Positions 1-9,659 are shown, counted from the stretch's first letter. The stretch is 64,000 bases of DNA from Streptomyces sp. NBC_01775 (GCF_035917675.1 NZ_CP109104.1:744001-808000), one strand, 5' to 3'. Made by a program: numbers and translations. Notes: generated from the letters alone by a model not told the origin.

Positions 1-1
1 C

Positions 2-2599
2 GAGGCGGCGGCGAACCCGATCGTCCAGGTGCCCTACGAGTACGAACCCACGGCGATGGGCGACAAGGCGACCGCGGGTGAAGCGCCGCTGTACCGGCTC
101 ACCGAGCTGTCGGTCGCCCTGCGCGACCGAGAGGTGTGGGAGCTGCTCCAGGACGTGACCACCCTCGACGGGCTCGTCGACGTCCTCCCTGCTCAGGGAG
201 CGCGGCGCGCGGAGATCGTGCACGCCCTGGAGCGGATGGTCGACGTCATGGATCCCGACGACGTGGCCGGAACCGCCGCGCGCGGACGCGAGGCCCTCGC
301 ACCGGTCCTGGCCGGCCGCGCCGCGGACAGCTCCCTGATCGTGTCGGCGGCCGGTCACGCCCACATCGACTGCGCCTGGCTGTGGCCGACCCGGGAGACG
401 GTGCGGAAGGTGGCGCGGACGTTCGCCAACGTGCTGGACCTCAGCGAACGCCACCCGGATTTCGTGTTCGCCGCCTCGTCGGCGCAGCAGTACGCCTGGC
501 TCAAGGAGACCCAGCCGGGCCTGTTCGAACGGGTGCGCAAGGCAGTGGCCGACGGCGTCATCCGCCCGGTCGGCGGCATGTGGGTCGAGTCCGACACCAA
601 CATGCCCGGTGGCGAGGCGCTGGCGCGTCAGTTCGTGCTCGGCAAGCGCTTCTTCTTCGAGGAGTTCGGGGTGGACAGCGACGAGGTGTGGCTGCCCGAC
701 TCCTTCGGATACACCGCGGCGATGCCGCAGATCGCCCGGGCCGCGGGCACCCGCTACTTCCTCACCCAGAAGCCGTCCTGGAACGAGACCAACCCGATGC
801 CCCACTCCAGCTTCCACTGGGAAGGCGTCGACGGCTCCCGGGTGTTCACCCACTTCCCGCCGGCGGAGACCTACAACTCCGACCTCGGCGCAGCGGACCT
901 CGCGCGCACCGAGCGGACGTTCCGGCAGAAGGGGAAGGCACGGCACGTCCTCGGGCTGTACGGATGGGGCGACGGCGGTGGCGGCCCCACCCGGGAGATG
1001 CTGGCCGCGGCCCAGCGCAAGCAGGACCTGGACGGCTCGCCGCGGGTGCGGCTGGCCGATCCGGACAGCTTCTTCCGCGCCGCCGAGGCGGAGCTGGAAT
1101 CACCGCCGGTGTGGGTCGGCGAGATGTATCTGGAGCTGCACCGCGGCACCCTGATCTCGCAGGCGCGGAGCAAGCGCGGCAACCGGCACAGCGAGGCCCT
1201 GCTCCGCGAGGCCGAGCTGTGGGCGGCCACAGCGGCCGTACGCCGCGGGGCCCCGTACCCGTACGAGGAGCTGCGACGGATCTGGGAGACGGTGCTGCTG
1301 TTGCAGTTCCACGACATCCTGCCCGGTACGTCGATCGCCTGGGTCCACCAGGAGGCCGAGCGGGACTACGAGCGCGTGGCGGACGAGCTGACGACGCTGA
1401 TCACCACCGCGCTGGACGCGCTTCGCGGCGACGGCGGTGACTCCCCGGACAACGGCACTCCGGTCGCCGCCAACGCCGGCCCGTACCCGCGGCACGGCGT
1501 ACCGGCGATGGGCCTCGGACCGGTGACTCCGCCCACGGCGGCAACACCGCGCCGGGCGGGCGACCGGATCGTGCTCGACGACGGAAAGCTGCACGTCGAG
1601 ATCGACGGGCGGGGCACGCTCGTCTCGGTCGTCGACCTGGAAGCGGATCGCGAAGTGCTGCCGCGCGGCGTCGCGGGCGGTGTCCTGCAGCTCTTCCGCG
1701 ACACCCCTCGGGAGTGGGACGCGTGGGACATCAACGACGAGGACAAGCGCAGCTGTCGCGACCTCACCGAGCCTGCGTCGGTCGACATCGTCGACGATAC
1801 GGTGGTGGTGCGGCACGAGCGCGGCCGAACGGCGATCGCCATGTCCGTGCGGCTGGCTGACGGCAGGATCGACTACGCCTTCGACATCGACTGGCACGAG
1901 TCGCAGAAGCTGCTCAAGCTCGCCTTCCCGCTGGACGTCCGCGCCGACCGGTCCACCTCGGAGATCCAGTTCGGTCACCTGCACCGGCCGATCCACCAGA
2001 ACACCTCTTGGGACGCCGCCCGCTTCGAGACCGTCGCGCACCGATGGATCCATGTCGGCGAACCCGGTTACGGGGTCGCCCTCGCCAACGACGTGGTCTA
2101 CGGCCACGACATCCGCAACGCGCAGGCGCCCGACGGCCGGCCGATGACGACGGCGCGGCTCTCGCTGCTCCGCGCGCCGCGCTACCCGGACCCTTCAGCG
2201 GACCAGGGGCGGCACACCTTCTCCGTGAGCCTTCGCCCCGGTGGGATCCCCGACGCGGTCGCGGACGGGTACGCCCTGCACCTCCCGCTGCGCACCGTGC
2301 CGGGCGCCGCCGCTGAGCCGCTGCTCGACGTCACGGACCCCGCCGTGGTCGTGGAGAGCGTCAAGCTCGCCGAGGACCGCTCCGGAGACCTCGTCGTGCG
2401 GCTGTACGAGGCGCACGGCAATCGCTCCCGCGCGGCCGTACGGACCCGGTTCTCCTGGCGCGAAGCCGTCGCCACCGACCTGCTGGAGCGCGCCGTGGAG
2501 GGCGAGGCGGTCCACGGTACGACGCCCGGCGCCGAGGTCCAGCTCGAACTGCGCCCGTTCGAACTGCTCACGCTTCGCTTCCGCGACCTGGTGGCCTGA
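2..2599 (+). CDS. GH38 alpha-mannosidase, 5' end outside the window
   Basis: The frame is open to the left edge, so the real start lies upstream; a GTG at 29 begins the longest internal ORF (856 aa). GH38 enzymes release alpha-mannose from glycans and use a bound divalent metal. Counting from that GTG, residues 111-120 (AHIDCAWLWP) carry the family His/Asp metal ligands and D224 in WLPDSFGY is the expected nucleophile. The C-terminal half is the usual all-beta mannosidase region. No signal peptide can be judged. The next gene follows after 24 bases, and a GH2 enzyme and a sulfatase come after it, so the substrate is probably a complex, possibly sulfated, glycan. The family call is strong; linkage specificity is not readable. 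Confidence 0.93.
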   Translation, partial: EAAANPIVQVPYEYEPTAMGDKATAGEAPLYRLTELSVALRDREVWELLQDVTTLDGLVDVLPAQGARRAEIVHALERMVDVMDPDDVAGTAARGREALAPVLAGRAADSSLIVSAAGHAHIDCAWLWPTRETVRKVARTFANVLDLSERHPDFVFAASSAQQYAWLKETQPGLFERVRKAVADGVIRPVGGMWVESDTNMPGGEALARQFVLGKRFFFEEFGVDSDEVWLPDSFGYTAAMPQIARAAGTRYFLTQKPSWNETNPMPHSSFHWEGVDGSRVFTHFPPAETYNSDLGAADLARTERTFRQKGKARHVLGLYGWGDGGGGPTREMLAAAQRKQDLDGSPRVRLADPDSFFRAAEAELESPPVWVGEMYLELHRGTLISQARSKRGNRHSEALLREAELWAATAAVRRGAPYPYEELRRIWETVLLLQFHDILPGTSIAWVHQEAERDYERVADELTTLITTALDALRGDGGDSPDNGTPVAANAGPYPRHGVPAMGLGPVTPPTAATPRRAGDRIVLDDGKLHVEIDGRGTLVSVVDLEADREVLPRGVAGGVLQLFRDTPREWDAWDINDEDKRSCRDLTEPASVDIVDDTVVVRHERGRTAIAMSVRLADGRIDYAFDIDWHESQKLLKLAFPLDVRADRSTSEIQFGHLHRPIHQNTSWDAARFETVAHRWIHVGEPGYGVALANDVVYGHDIRNAQAPDGRPMTTARLSLLRAPRYPDPSADQGRHTFSVSLRPGGIPDAVADGYALHLPLRTVPGAAAEPLLDVTDPAVVVESVKLAEDRSGDLVVRLYEAHGNRSRAAVRTRFSWREAVATDLLERAVEGEAVHGTTPGAEVQLELRPFELLTLRFRDLVA

Positions 2600-2623
2600 G
2601 AGCCCAAAGGAAAGGTTGTTCCC

Positions 2624-4513
2624 ATGTCGCTCGACCGGTCGGATCTGCCCCGGCCCGAATATCCGCGCCCGCAATTCCGGCGCGACCGCTGGCTGAATCT
2701 CAACGGGAGATGGGAGTTCGAGATCGACCGGTCCGACACCGGCCGGGAACGCGGTCTGGTCGAGCGTGACCTGACCGACGGGATCACGGTGCCCTTCGCC
2801 CCCGAGGCCAGGTTCTCGGGCGTCGGGGAGCAGGACTTCATGCGCGCGGTCTGGTACCGCCGTACGGTCACCGTGCCCGAGCAGTGGGACGGTGACCGGG
2901 TGCTGCTGCACTTCGGTGCGGTCGACCACGACGCGACGGTGTGGGTGAACGGCATCGAGGTCGGGCGGCACCGGGGCGGGTTCTCCGGTTTCACCTTCGA
3001 CATCACCGACGCAGCGCCCGCCGGGGTGCCGGTGCCGCTGGTGGTACGGGCCCGGGACGAGCCGGAGGGGCCACAGGCCAGGGGAAAGCAGTCGGCGGAG
3101 TACACACCGATCGCGGCCAAGTACTGGCGCACGACAGGCATCTGGCAGACCGTCTGGATGGAACCGGTGCCGCCGACCCACCTGCGCCGCCCCCGCATCA
3201 CCCCGAACGTCGCGGGCGGGGCACTCGACGTGGAGGTGCCGCTCTCCGCGAACCTGCCCGGCGGTGCGGTGCACCTCCGGGTCCGCGACGCCGCGGGCGA
3301 CGTGGCCGAGGGCACCGTCCGCGCCGACCTCGACCTGGCCCCGCGGCTGAGCCTCGTGCTGCCCCAGGAGCGGATACGCCTGTGGTCGCCGTCCGACCCG
3401 CATCTCTACGACGTCGACATCGAGCTGCGGGACGCGGAGGGACGGGTCGTCGACACGATGGAGTCGTACGCCGGTCTCCGCAGCGTCGCCATCACCGGCA
3501 AGCAGATCCGAATCAACGGCGACGTCGTCTTCCAGCGGCTGGTCCTCGACCAGGGCTACTACCCCGACGGGCTGATGACCGCGCCCAGCGACGCCGACCT
3601 GGTCCGTGACATCGAACTCGGCCAGGCGGCCGGTTTCAACGGCGCGCGGCTGCACCAGAAGGTCTTCGAGGAGCGCTACCTCTACCATGCCGACCGGCTG
3701 GGCTACCTGGTGTGGGGCGAGTTCGGTGACTGGGGCTGCAACACCGACCTGGGCCAGAGCACCAACCAGCAACCGGACGCGTCGTACGTACAGGAGTGGC
3801 TGGAGGTGCTGGAACGGGACCACTCCCACCCGGCGATCATCGGCTGGTGCCCGATGAACGAGACCTGGCAGGACTACGGCGACCGGGTCACCGCGCTGGA
3901 CGACGTGATGCGCGGGATGTTCCTGGCCACCAAGGCGCACGACACCTCCCGGCCGGTGCTCGACACGTCCGGCTACGCGCACCGGATCCGCGAGTCCGAC
4001 GTGTTCGACAGCCACGACTACGAGCAGGACCCGGAGGTGTTCGCGGCCAACTACCGGGTGCTCTCCGACGGCCTCCCCTACGTGAACCGGTCCGACAGCA
4101 CAGGTGAGTCCTGGTCCATCGGCTACCGGGGGCAGCCCTTCTTCGTCAGTGAGTTCGGCGGTATCTGGTGGAACCCTGCCGAGGCCGACCGTCCGCAGTC
4201 GGCCACCCGGTCCGGGTCCTGGGGGTACGGAGACCGGGTGCGTACCCTCGACGAGTTCTACGCCCGCTTCGACGGGCTCGTCGGCGCACTGCTCGACCAC
4301 CCGGACATGTTCGGCTACTGCTACACGCAGCTCACCGACGTCTTCCAGGAAGAGAACGGCATCTTCGGCTTCGACCGCTCGGCGAAGTTCGACACCGAGC
4401 GCATCCGGGCGGCCCAGCTCCGGCCCGCGGCGATCGAGACCGGAACACGGCAGACCAACACACGGCAGGAGGCCGACGCACGGCAGCGGGACACGAAAGG
4501 GCCTCACGCATGA
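2624..4513 (+). CDS. GH2 family glycoside hydrolase (beta-galactosidase/glucuronidase/mannosidase type)
   Basis: 629 aa, ATG preceded by an AAAGGAAAGG ribosome site. It shows the GH2 order: jelly-roll sugar-binding domain (residues ~20-180, WLNLNGRWEF and WVNGIEVGRHRGGF), immunoglobulin-like domain (~185-290), then a TIM barrel. The acid/base pair is N412-E413 in PMNETW and the nucleophile is E510 in VSEFGG. There is no signal peptide, so action is probably intracellular on imported oligosaccharides. The stop overlaps the sulfatase start by 4 bases (ATGA), which indicates translational coupling. The last ~25 residues are Arg/Thr/Gln-rich and look like a linker tail. GH2 subfamily and substrate cannot be fixed from sequence reading. 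Confidence 0.93.
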   Translation: MSLDRSDLPRPEYPRPQFRRDRWLNLNGRWEFEIDRSDTGRERGLVERDLTDGITVPFAPEARFSGVGEQDFMRAVWYRRTVTVPEQWDGDRVLLHFGAVDHDATVWVNGIEVGRHRGGFSGFTFDITDAAPAGVPVPLVVRARDEPEGPQARGKQSAEYTPIAAKYWRTTGIWQTVWMEPVPPTHLRRPRITPNVAGGALDVEVPLSANLPGGAVHLRVRDAAGDVAEGTVRADLDLAPRLSLVLPQERIRLWSPSDPHLYDVDIELRDAEGRVVDTMESYAGLRSVAITGKQIRINGDVVFQRLVLDQGYYPDGLMTAPSDADLVRDIELGQAAGFNGARLHQKVFEERYLYHADRLGYLVWGEFGDWGCNTDLGQSTNQQPDASYVQEWLEVLERDHSHPAIIGWCPMNETWQDYGDRVTALDDVMRGMFLATKAHDTSRPVLDTSGYAHRIRESDVFDSHDYEQDPEVFAANYRVLSDGLPYVNRSDSTGESWSIGYRGQPFFVSEFGGIWWNPAEADRPQSATRSGSWGYGDRVRTLDEFYARFDGLVGALLDHPDMFGYCYTQLTDVFQEENGIFGFDRSAKFDTERIRAAQLRPAAIETGTRQTNTRQEADARQRDTKGPHA

Positions 4514-6318
4514 AGGCCATCATGGTCATGTTCGACAGCCTGAACCGCCGCATGCTGCCTCCCTACGGCGCGGACTGGGCGCACGCCCCGAACTTCACCC
4601 GCCTCGCCGCCCGCTCGACCACGTACGACAACTGCTACGTCGGCTCGATGCCCTGCATGCCGGCGCGGCGGGAACTGCACACGGGCCGGCACAACTTCCT
4701 GCACCGGAGCTGGGGCCCGCTGGAGCCGTTCGACGACTCCATGCCGGAACTCCTGAAACAGCACGGTGTGTACACCCACCTGGTCAGCGACCACCAGCAC
4801 TACTGGGAGGACGGCGGCGCCACCTACCACGGGCGCTACAACACCTGGGAATTCTTCCGGGGCCAGGAGGGCGACGCCTGGAAGGGGCAGGTGGCCGACC
4901 CGGAACCGCCGGAGGACCTGCGCAGCAACCGCAACGACCTCTGGCGTCAGGACTGGGTCAACCGCGCCCACATGGACACCGAGGAGATGCATCCGCAGAC
5001 GCTCACGTTCGACGCGGGGCTGGAATTCCTGCGGGTCAACCGGGATGCGGACGACTGGTTCGTCCAGATCGAGACCTTCGATCCGCATGAGCCCTTCTTC
5101 GCGCACAAGCAGTACAAGGACCTCTATCCGCACGACTACGAGGGCCCGCACTTCGACTGGCCGGACTACGGGAAGGTCACCGAGACCGAAGCGCAGACCG
5201 CCCACGCGCGCCTGGAGTACGCCGCCCTGCTGTCCATGTGCGACCACTCGCTGGGCCGGGTGCTGGACGCCATGGACGCGTACGGCATGTGGGACGACAC
5301 ACTGCTGTTCGTCTGCACCGACCACGGCCTGCTGCTCGGCGAGAAGGGCTGGTGGGGGAAGCTCGTCCAGCCCTGGTACAACGAGCTGGCGCACATCCCG
5401 CTGTTCGTCCACGACCCGCGCCGGCCGGCGCACGCGGGCCGCCGCCATTCCGGCCTCGTGCAGACGATCGACATCGCCCCGACGCTCCTGGAGTTCTTCG
5501 GCGTCGACCGCACCCCCGACATGCGGGGCCGCCCCCTGAGCGAGGCGTTCGACGACTCCCCCGGCAAGGTGCCGCCGCCCCGCGGATCCGTGCTCTTCGG
5601 TATGTTCGGCGGTCACGTCAACATCACCGACGGCCGTTGGGTCTACATGCGCTCCTGTCACGACTCGACCAACCAGCCGCTCTACGAACACACCCTGATG
5701 CCCACCCACGGACGGGGCCGCTTCGCTCCGCACGAGCTGGCCGACGCCGAACTCGCGGGGCCCTTCAGCTTCACCAAGGGCGTACGCACGCTGCGGGCAC
5801 CCGCCAGAACCGGCCCCGGCTTCGACCCCTCCCGCTTCGGTGCCCTGCTGTACGACCTGGCCGACGACCCCCGGCAGGAGCGGCCGGTCCTGGACGACGA
5901 AGTGGAGCTTCGTATGATCCGCCTGCTGGTGGAGCAGCTCGGGGACAACGACGCTCCACCGGACCAGTACGCGCGCCTGGGCCTGCCCCGGGAACCGGAG
6001 CAGGTGACTGCCGCCCATCTTCAGGTGGCCGCGCACCGCGAGCATCCGGAGCAGGCGGCGGCGTTGGGTCCCGCCCCGCGGGCCGACGACTTTCCCGAGG
6101 GAAAGCTGAGCCTGCGTACACCGCTTGCTGTGCTGTTGTCCGATCCGGTGGCCGTAGAAGCGGTGCGCCGTTTCGTGCCCGGTCTCACCGACTCCGAACT
6201 TCTGACGATGCGGAGCAGCGTGTCGCTGCTCCAACTGGCCGCCGGCACAGGGCAGCCCGGCCGCGATCAACTCACCGGGCTGGCAGACGAGTTGGCGCGC
6301 CTCTTCCCCAGGAGCTGA
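4510..6318 (+). CDS. Formylglycine-dependent sulfatase
   Basis: Type I sulfatase/alkaline phosphatase superfamily, 602 aa from the ATG at 4510; this start is favoured by the ATGA overlap with the GH2 gene even though the frame stays open upstream. C49-M-P-A-R53 is the Cys-type CxPxR motif in which the Cys becomes formylglycine; D9 in the first strand and the CTDHG segment near residue 275 supply metal ligands. No signal peptide is visible, so it is likely cytosolic. It would remove sulfate esters from a sugar before or between the GH38 and GH2 steps. A dedicated formylglycine-generating enzyme is not in the window. Substrate is unknown. Confidence 0.92.
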   Translation: MKAIMVMFDSLNRRMLPPYGADWAHAPNFTRLAARSTTYDNCYVGSMPCMPARRELHTGRHNFLHRSWGPLEPFDDSMPELLKQHGVYTHLVSDHQHYWEDGGATYHGRYNTWEFFRGQEGDAWKGQVADPEPPEDLRSNRNDLWRQDWVNRAHMDTEEMHPQTLTFDAGLEFLRVNRDADDWFVQIETFDPHEPFFAHKQYKDLYPHDYEGPHFDWPDYGKVTETEAQTAHARLEYAALLSMCDHSLGRVLDAMDAYGMWDDTLLFVCTDHGLLLGEKGWWGKLVQPWYNELAHIPLFVHDPRRPAHAGRRHSGLVQTIDIAPTLLEFFGVDRTPDMRGRPLSEAFDDSPGKVPPPRGSVLFGMFGGHVNITDGRWVYMRSCHDSTNQPLYEHTLMPTHGRGRFAPHELADAELAGPFSFTKGVRTLRAPARTGPGFDPSRFGALLYDLADDPRQERPVLDDEVELRMIRLLVEQLGDNDAPPDQYARLGLPREPEQVTAAHLQVAAHREHPEQAAALGPAPRADDFPEGKLSLRTPLAVLLSDPVAVEAVRRFVPGLTDSELLTMRSSVSLLQLAAGTGQPGRDQLTGLADELARLFPRS

Positions 6319-6360
6319 ACCAATCTCCGGCTGGCGCACGTCAGCCAGTTCTGACTGAGG

Positions 6361-7008
6361 GCCGACACGTTCGCCGCGGCGAACGCCGCTGCAGGTTTCC
6401 CGGACCTCAACGGCTTCGGGCGCCGCGCCATGGACCTGTCCTACGACGAGGTCCGCACCGACACGCTCTACCAGGTCGGCGCCCTGGACGCGTTCGCCCG
6501 CGCGGGTGGCGGCCGACTTTCCCACATCCTCCCGCACGGCCGCCTCGGCAACCTCGTCGTCACCGACTCCGAGTACGCTCGCGCTGTCACCGACGCTGTC
6601 GCCGCCTACGACGACGACTTGATTGTCGTCACGCAGGAGGGGGAACTCGCCCGAACTGCCCGGGAGATAGGGCTCAAGGTCGGCATCATGTTCCTGGCCG
6701 ACCGGGGCTATGAGGACGACGGAACACTCGTCCGCCGAACCGAGCCCGGGGCCCTGATCCACGACGCCGATACCATCGCCGAGCGGACTGTCCGGATGGC
6801 CACCGAAGGCGTCGTCACCTCCATCCATGGCACCGACGTCCACGTCGACTGCGATGTCGTCCTGCTCCACGGCGACCACCCCGAAGCCCTCGCCAACGGC
6901 CGCGCCCTGCGCACCGCCCTGGAGTCGGCCGGAGTCCGCATCGCCCCGCTCCGCACCGTCCTCCACGGCAAGGACCGCGAAACGACCGAGGCCTGCGCAG
7001 CAGTATGA
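6361..7008 (+). pseudogene. pxpA: pxpA (5-oxoprolinase subunit A, LamB/YcsF family), 5'-truncated
   Basis: The frame beginning with FPDLNGFGRRAMDL at ~6400 matches the middle of PxpA, the LamB/YcsF barrel that with PxpBC hydrolyses 5-oxoproline to glutamate. The family N-terminus (~60 residues with the metal- and substrate-binding MDLNADLGE start) is missing; an in-frame stop lies just upstream at 6352-6354. A 192-aa ORF could start at ATG 6430 but would lack the active site. The C-terminus is intact and its stop overlaps the following ATG (ATGA at 7005), preserving the ancestral operon join. The gene is therefore read as a remnant. Confidence 0.8.
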
Positions 7009-7750
7009 CCACCGCCACGTCCCCCAACACCGATCGCATCTCGACGTTCACCACCGAGCCCTACGGTGATGCGGCCGTCATGGTGCACGCGCACCATCCT
7101 GATCCAGCCGCCCGACGCTCCCTGGCCCGCCGACTGCGCACCGCCCTGCTCGACGATCTCCCGTACGGCGCCCACGACGTCGTCTCCGGCTTCGAATCCG
7201 TCCTGGTCGAGTTCGACTGCACGCTCACCGCGCACCCGCACGTCGAGCAGGCCGTGCGCGCGGCGCTGCGCACCCTGCCCACCAAGGCCCGCGCAGGTGG
7301 CCTGCTCTTCGAGATCCCCGTCGTCTTCGGCGGCGAGTACGGCCCGGACCTCACGGACGTAGCCGCCGAGCACGGCCTCACCGAGCAAGCCGTCGTCGAC
7401 GCCTACACCACACACCCACTCACCATCGACCTCCTCGGCACGGCCATGTCCCCGATGATGCACGGTGCTGACCTTGGCGGCGAGACCACCCGACGGGCCG
7501 AGCCCCGCACCCGTGTCGAACGCGGTTCACTCCCTCTCGCCGGCCCGAACGCGCTTCTGTATCCCGTCACCGGCCCGACCGGCCGGCGTGTCATCGGCCC
7601 CGCACCCCGCTCAGCCTCGTCGAGGTCGCCCGCGACCCGGCGGTCCCCTACGGCCCCGGCGACCGCCTCCGGTTCGTGCGCCTCTCGCCAGCTGACTGGA
7701 ACACATGGGCCGACCGACCCCTGACCGCAGGAGCCCACGTTGCTCGCTGA
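7005..7750 (+). pseudogene. pxpB: pxpB (5-oxoprolinase subunit B, KipI-like), frameshifted near 7595
   Basis: Residues 1-190 follow the KipI/PxpB pattern (TEPYGDAAVMV, HDVVSGFESVLVEF). After GRRVIG the original frame turns into Ser/Pro-rich nonsense, whereas the next frame reads TPLSLVEVARDPAVPYGPGDRLRF, the normal KipI tail, and runs to a stop at 7748-7750. One base has therefore been lost (or two gained) around 7590-7600. The family GFAPGFAY segment is also replaced by GTAMSPMM. The restored stop overlaps the TTG of the pxpC remnant, as expected for the ancestral operon. A sequencing error could mimic the frameshift, but both flanking genes are also broken. Confidence 0.75.
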
Positions 7751-8253
7751 GTCCGTCCTGACCGTCACCGACCCTGGCTGGCTACCGTCCAGGATCTGGG
7801 ACGCACGGGCAGCGAACGGACGGCCCGGAGACAGCGGCCGTCCGTGGCATCCGCGAGCTGCTCACCTCCGCCACCTACACCGTCGGCGAACGCAGCGACC
7901 ACGTCGGCCTGCGTCTGACCGGACCGGTCCGCCACCCCGCTCCCGGCAGCCCTGAGATCGTCTCTCACGGCGTCCCGATCGGCGCGATCGAGCTCCCGCC
8001 ATCCGAGGAACTGATCGTCCTCCAGCGCTCCCGGGCCCTCACCGCCGGCTACCCGGTCGCCGCCATCGCAACGCGCGCTTCTCTCCCCCTCCTCGGCCAG
8101 GCCGGCCCCGGACGCCGTCTGCGATTCCGCTGGCGCACGCTGGACCAGGCGGTCGCCGACGAGCGGGCCGCCGCACGGGAACTGGACGTGGTGGAGGCAC
8201 GACTGGCATCGGCGTACTCGGCGATGGGGTTGACTCAAGTGGCAGAAGGGTGA
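7740..8253 (+). pseudogene. pxpC: pxpC (5-oxoprolinase subunit C, KipA-like), internal deletion and frameshifts
   Basis: The start (TTG 7740) gives LTVTDPGWL, the PxpC N-terminus; the expected continuation ATVQDLGRTGS is present but in another frame, as if one GGCT unit had been lost from a repeated CTGGCTGGCT stretch near 7775. About 130-150 residues of the family are then absent, and the C-terminal part resumes at ~7822 in a third frame (LLTSATYTVGERSDHVGLRL ... GYPVAAIATRASLPLL) and ends at 8253. This is the end of a fully decayed pxpABC operon. Confidence 0.72.
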
Positions 8254-8389
8254 CGACGACCCCCGCGCCCACTGCCGTCACCGCGAACACGGCCCTGGGC
8301 GGCCGAGCGTGCCGGAACGGGCCCCAGCGAAGATCCCCAGGGGCGGCCCCGGCTCCGCTTCCCGGCCGGGCAGGCCCGGGACGGCGGCG

Positions 8390-8635
8390 ATGGAGCTGCG
8401 GGGTGAAGTGGTGGAGGTGCTCGTAGGCGAGGTCGTCGAGGCGGATGGCACCGAGGGCGGGGATGAGGTCGTTGCGGGTGTAGTCGCGGTAGCGGACCCA
8501 CGTGGTGGGCTTGAGCCGCAACTTCTGCGCGGCAAGCCAGTCCGTGAGGTACTCCCCCACGGTCTGGTTGGGATCGCCGCTGATACCGATACGCCGGCCG
8601 GCGAGGTAGCGGTGGAGCGCGGCGCGGGCGAGGTC
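8390..8635 (-). pseudogene. Tyrosine recombinase (phage-type integrase), N-terminal core-binding fragment
   Basis: The minus frame reads LARAALHRYLAGRRIGISGD followed by TVGEYLTDWLAAQKLRLKPT and TWVRYRDYTRNDLIPALGAI, the SAM-like DNA-binding region of actinobacterial integrases. No catalytic domain (Arg...HxxR...Tyr) follows. It is joined in frame to the tail of a transposase, so a deletion or insertion has fused two mobile-element remnants. Confidence 0.65.
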
Positions 8636-8740
8636 CTTGAGCCAGACCATCGAGGCGCGAAGGTAGAGGCCGGAGAGGTAGCTCGCGTGTGTCTTGTCGT
8701 ACCGGGTGGCGGTACCTCGCCACGCCTTCAGCTTCCGGCC
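8633..8740 (-). mobile_element. IS5-family transposase, C-terminal stub
   Basis: The minus frame reads RKLKAWRGTATRYDKTHASY followed by LSGLYLRASMVWL, the conserved last helix of IS5-type DDE transposases around the catalytic Glu region. The rest of the element is absent here. Another IS5 stub holding an N-terminal part lies at 10595-10933, but nothing shows that they were once one element. Confidence 0.6.
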
Positions 8741-8886
8741 AACCGTGCGCTGGGCACGATGCGCGCCATCGCCATGCACGTGGGTGTCCGCGCGCCGTCA
8801 GGTTATCGAGACACGCCTCCTCCAAGCCACCGCCCCAGCCCCGGACCGTGCGTGAGACACACCTGAATCGGCGCTTACGAGAGCGC

Positions 8887-9621
8887 TCATACCTGCGCGT
8901 ATCCACCGTCGGCGAAGAACTCGGCACCGTTGACGTAGCTCGACGCGTCCGAGGCGAGGAACGTCGTCACGGCGGCGATCTCCTCGGGCTCGGCAAGCCG
9001 GCCGAGGGGAACAGCGACTTCGGCCTGCTTGAGGATCTCGGGTGGGACCAGCTCAAGCAGACCGGGGGTACGCGTACCGCCCGGGGATACGACGTTGACC
9101 CGGAAGCCGTGTGTGCGCGCGCTGCGAGCCCAGCCGCGGGCGAGCGTGCGGATTGCGGCCTTCGACGCTCCGTAGACCTCAAGTCCCGGGTCGGGCCGTG
9201 TCGCAGCGGTCGAACCCGTCAGGATTACCGAAGCGTTTGTACTGAGCAGCGGCAGTGCCTGCTGGAGAGTGAAGATCGCTCCCTTGACGTTGGTGGCGAA
9301 CACCGAGTCGATCAGATCTTCCGTCACCTCGCCGAGCGGCGCCGCGGTGCCGACGCCGGCGTTGGCGACCAGCACGTCGATGCGTCCGGCCTGGTCGCGC
9401 ACGGTGCTGTAGAACGCATCGAGCTCTGAGGGCACCGAAGCATCGCAGACCACGCCGGTCACGCCAGGTCCGAGCTCGGCCACCGCGGCGTCGAGCGCGT
9501 CTTTGCGGCGACCAGTGATGAACACCGTGGCGCCCTCGTCGCGGAATGCGCGCGCGGTCGCGAACCCGATGCCGATGCTGGCCCCGGTGACCACCGCGAC
9601 CTTGTCTTCCAAGACGGCCAT
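8887..9621 (-). CDS. SDR family NAD(P)-dependent oxidoreductase
   Basis: 244 aa from ATG at 9621, chosen because GAAGGAGGG lies 6-14 bases upstream; the frame stays open further upstream but is not coding. It has the Rossmann TGASIGIG motif (residues ~13-20), NAG at ~90, catalytic Ser and Y-x-x-x-K (YGASK). The C-terminus (SYVNGAEFFADGGYAQV) is the classical SDR ending. Substrate is unknown. A TetR gene lies upstream on the same strand and a perfect inverted repeat (9638-9659) sits just before this gene's ribosome site, so TetR-type repression is likely. Confidence 0.88.
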   Translation of the reverse strand: MAVLEDKVAVVTGASIGIGFATARAFRDEGATVFITGRRKDALDAAVAELGPGVTGVVCDASVPSELDAFYSTVRDQAGRIDVLVANAGVGTAAPLGEVTEDLIDSVFATNVKGAIFTLQQALPLLSTNASVILTGSTAATRPDPGLEVYGASKAAIRTLARGWARSARTHGFRVNVVSPGGTRTPGLLELVPPEILKQAEVAVPLGRLAEPEEIAAVTTFLASDASSYVNGAEFFADGGYAQV

Positions 9622-9637
9622 GCCGCCCTCCTTCAAG

Positions 9638-9659
9638 TTGTGGACTGTTGCGTCCACAA
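9638..9659. promoter_or_regulatory. Inverted repeat, probable TetR operator
   Basis: TTGTGGAC and GTCCACAA form perfect 8-bp arms separated by 6 bases (TGTTGC). It lies 17-38 bases upstream of the SDR start at 9621, where a repressor would block transcription. The TetR product of 9995-10591 is the obvious candidate binder. The remaining 335 bases up to 9994 show no gene. Confidence 0.6.

Noticed and set aside
4504..6966. 820-aa minus-strand ORF
   Set aside because: Antisense to the sulfatase gene; Val/Gly/Arg-rich shadow typical of high-GC codon bias.
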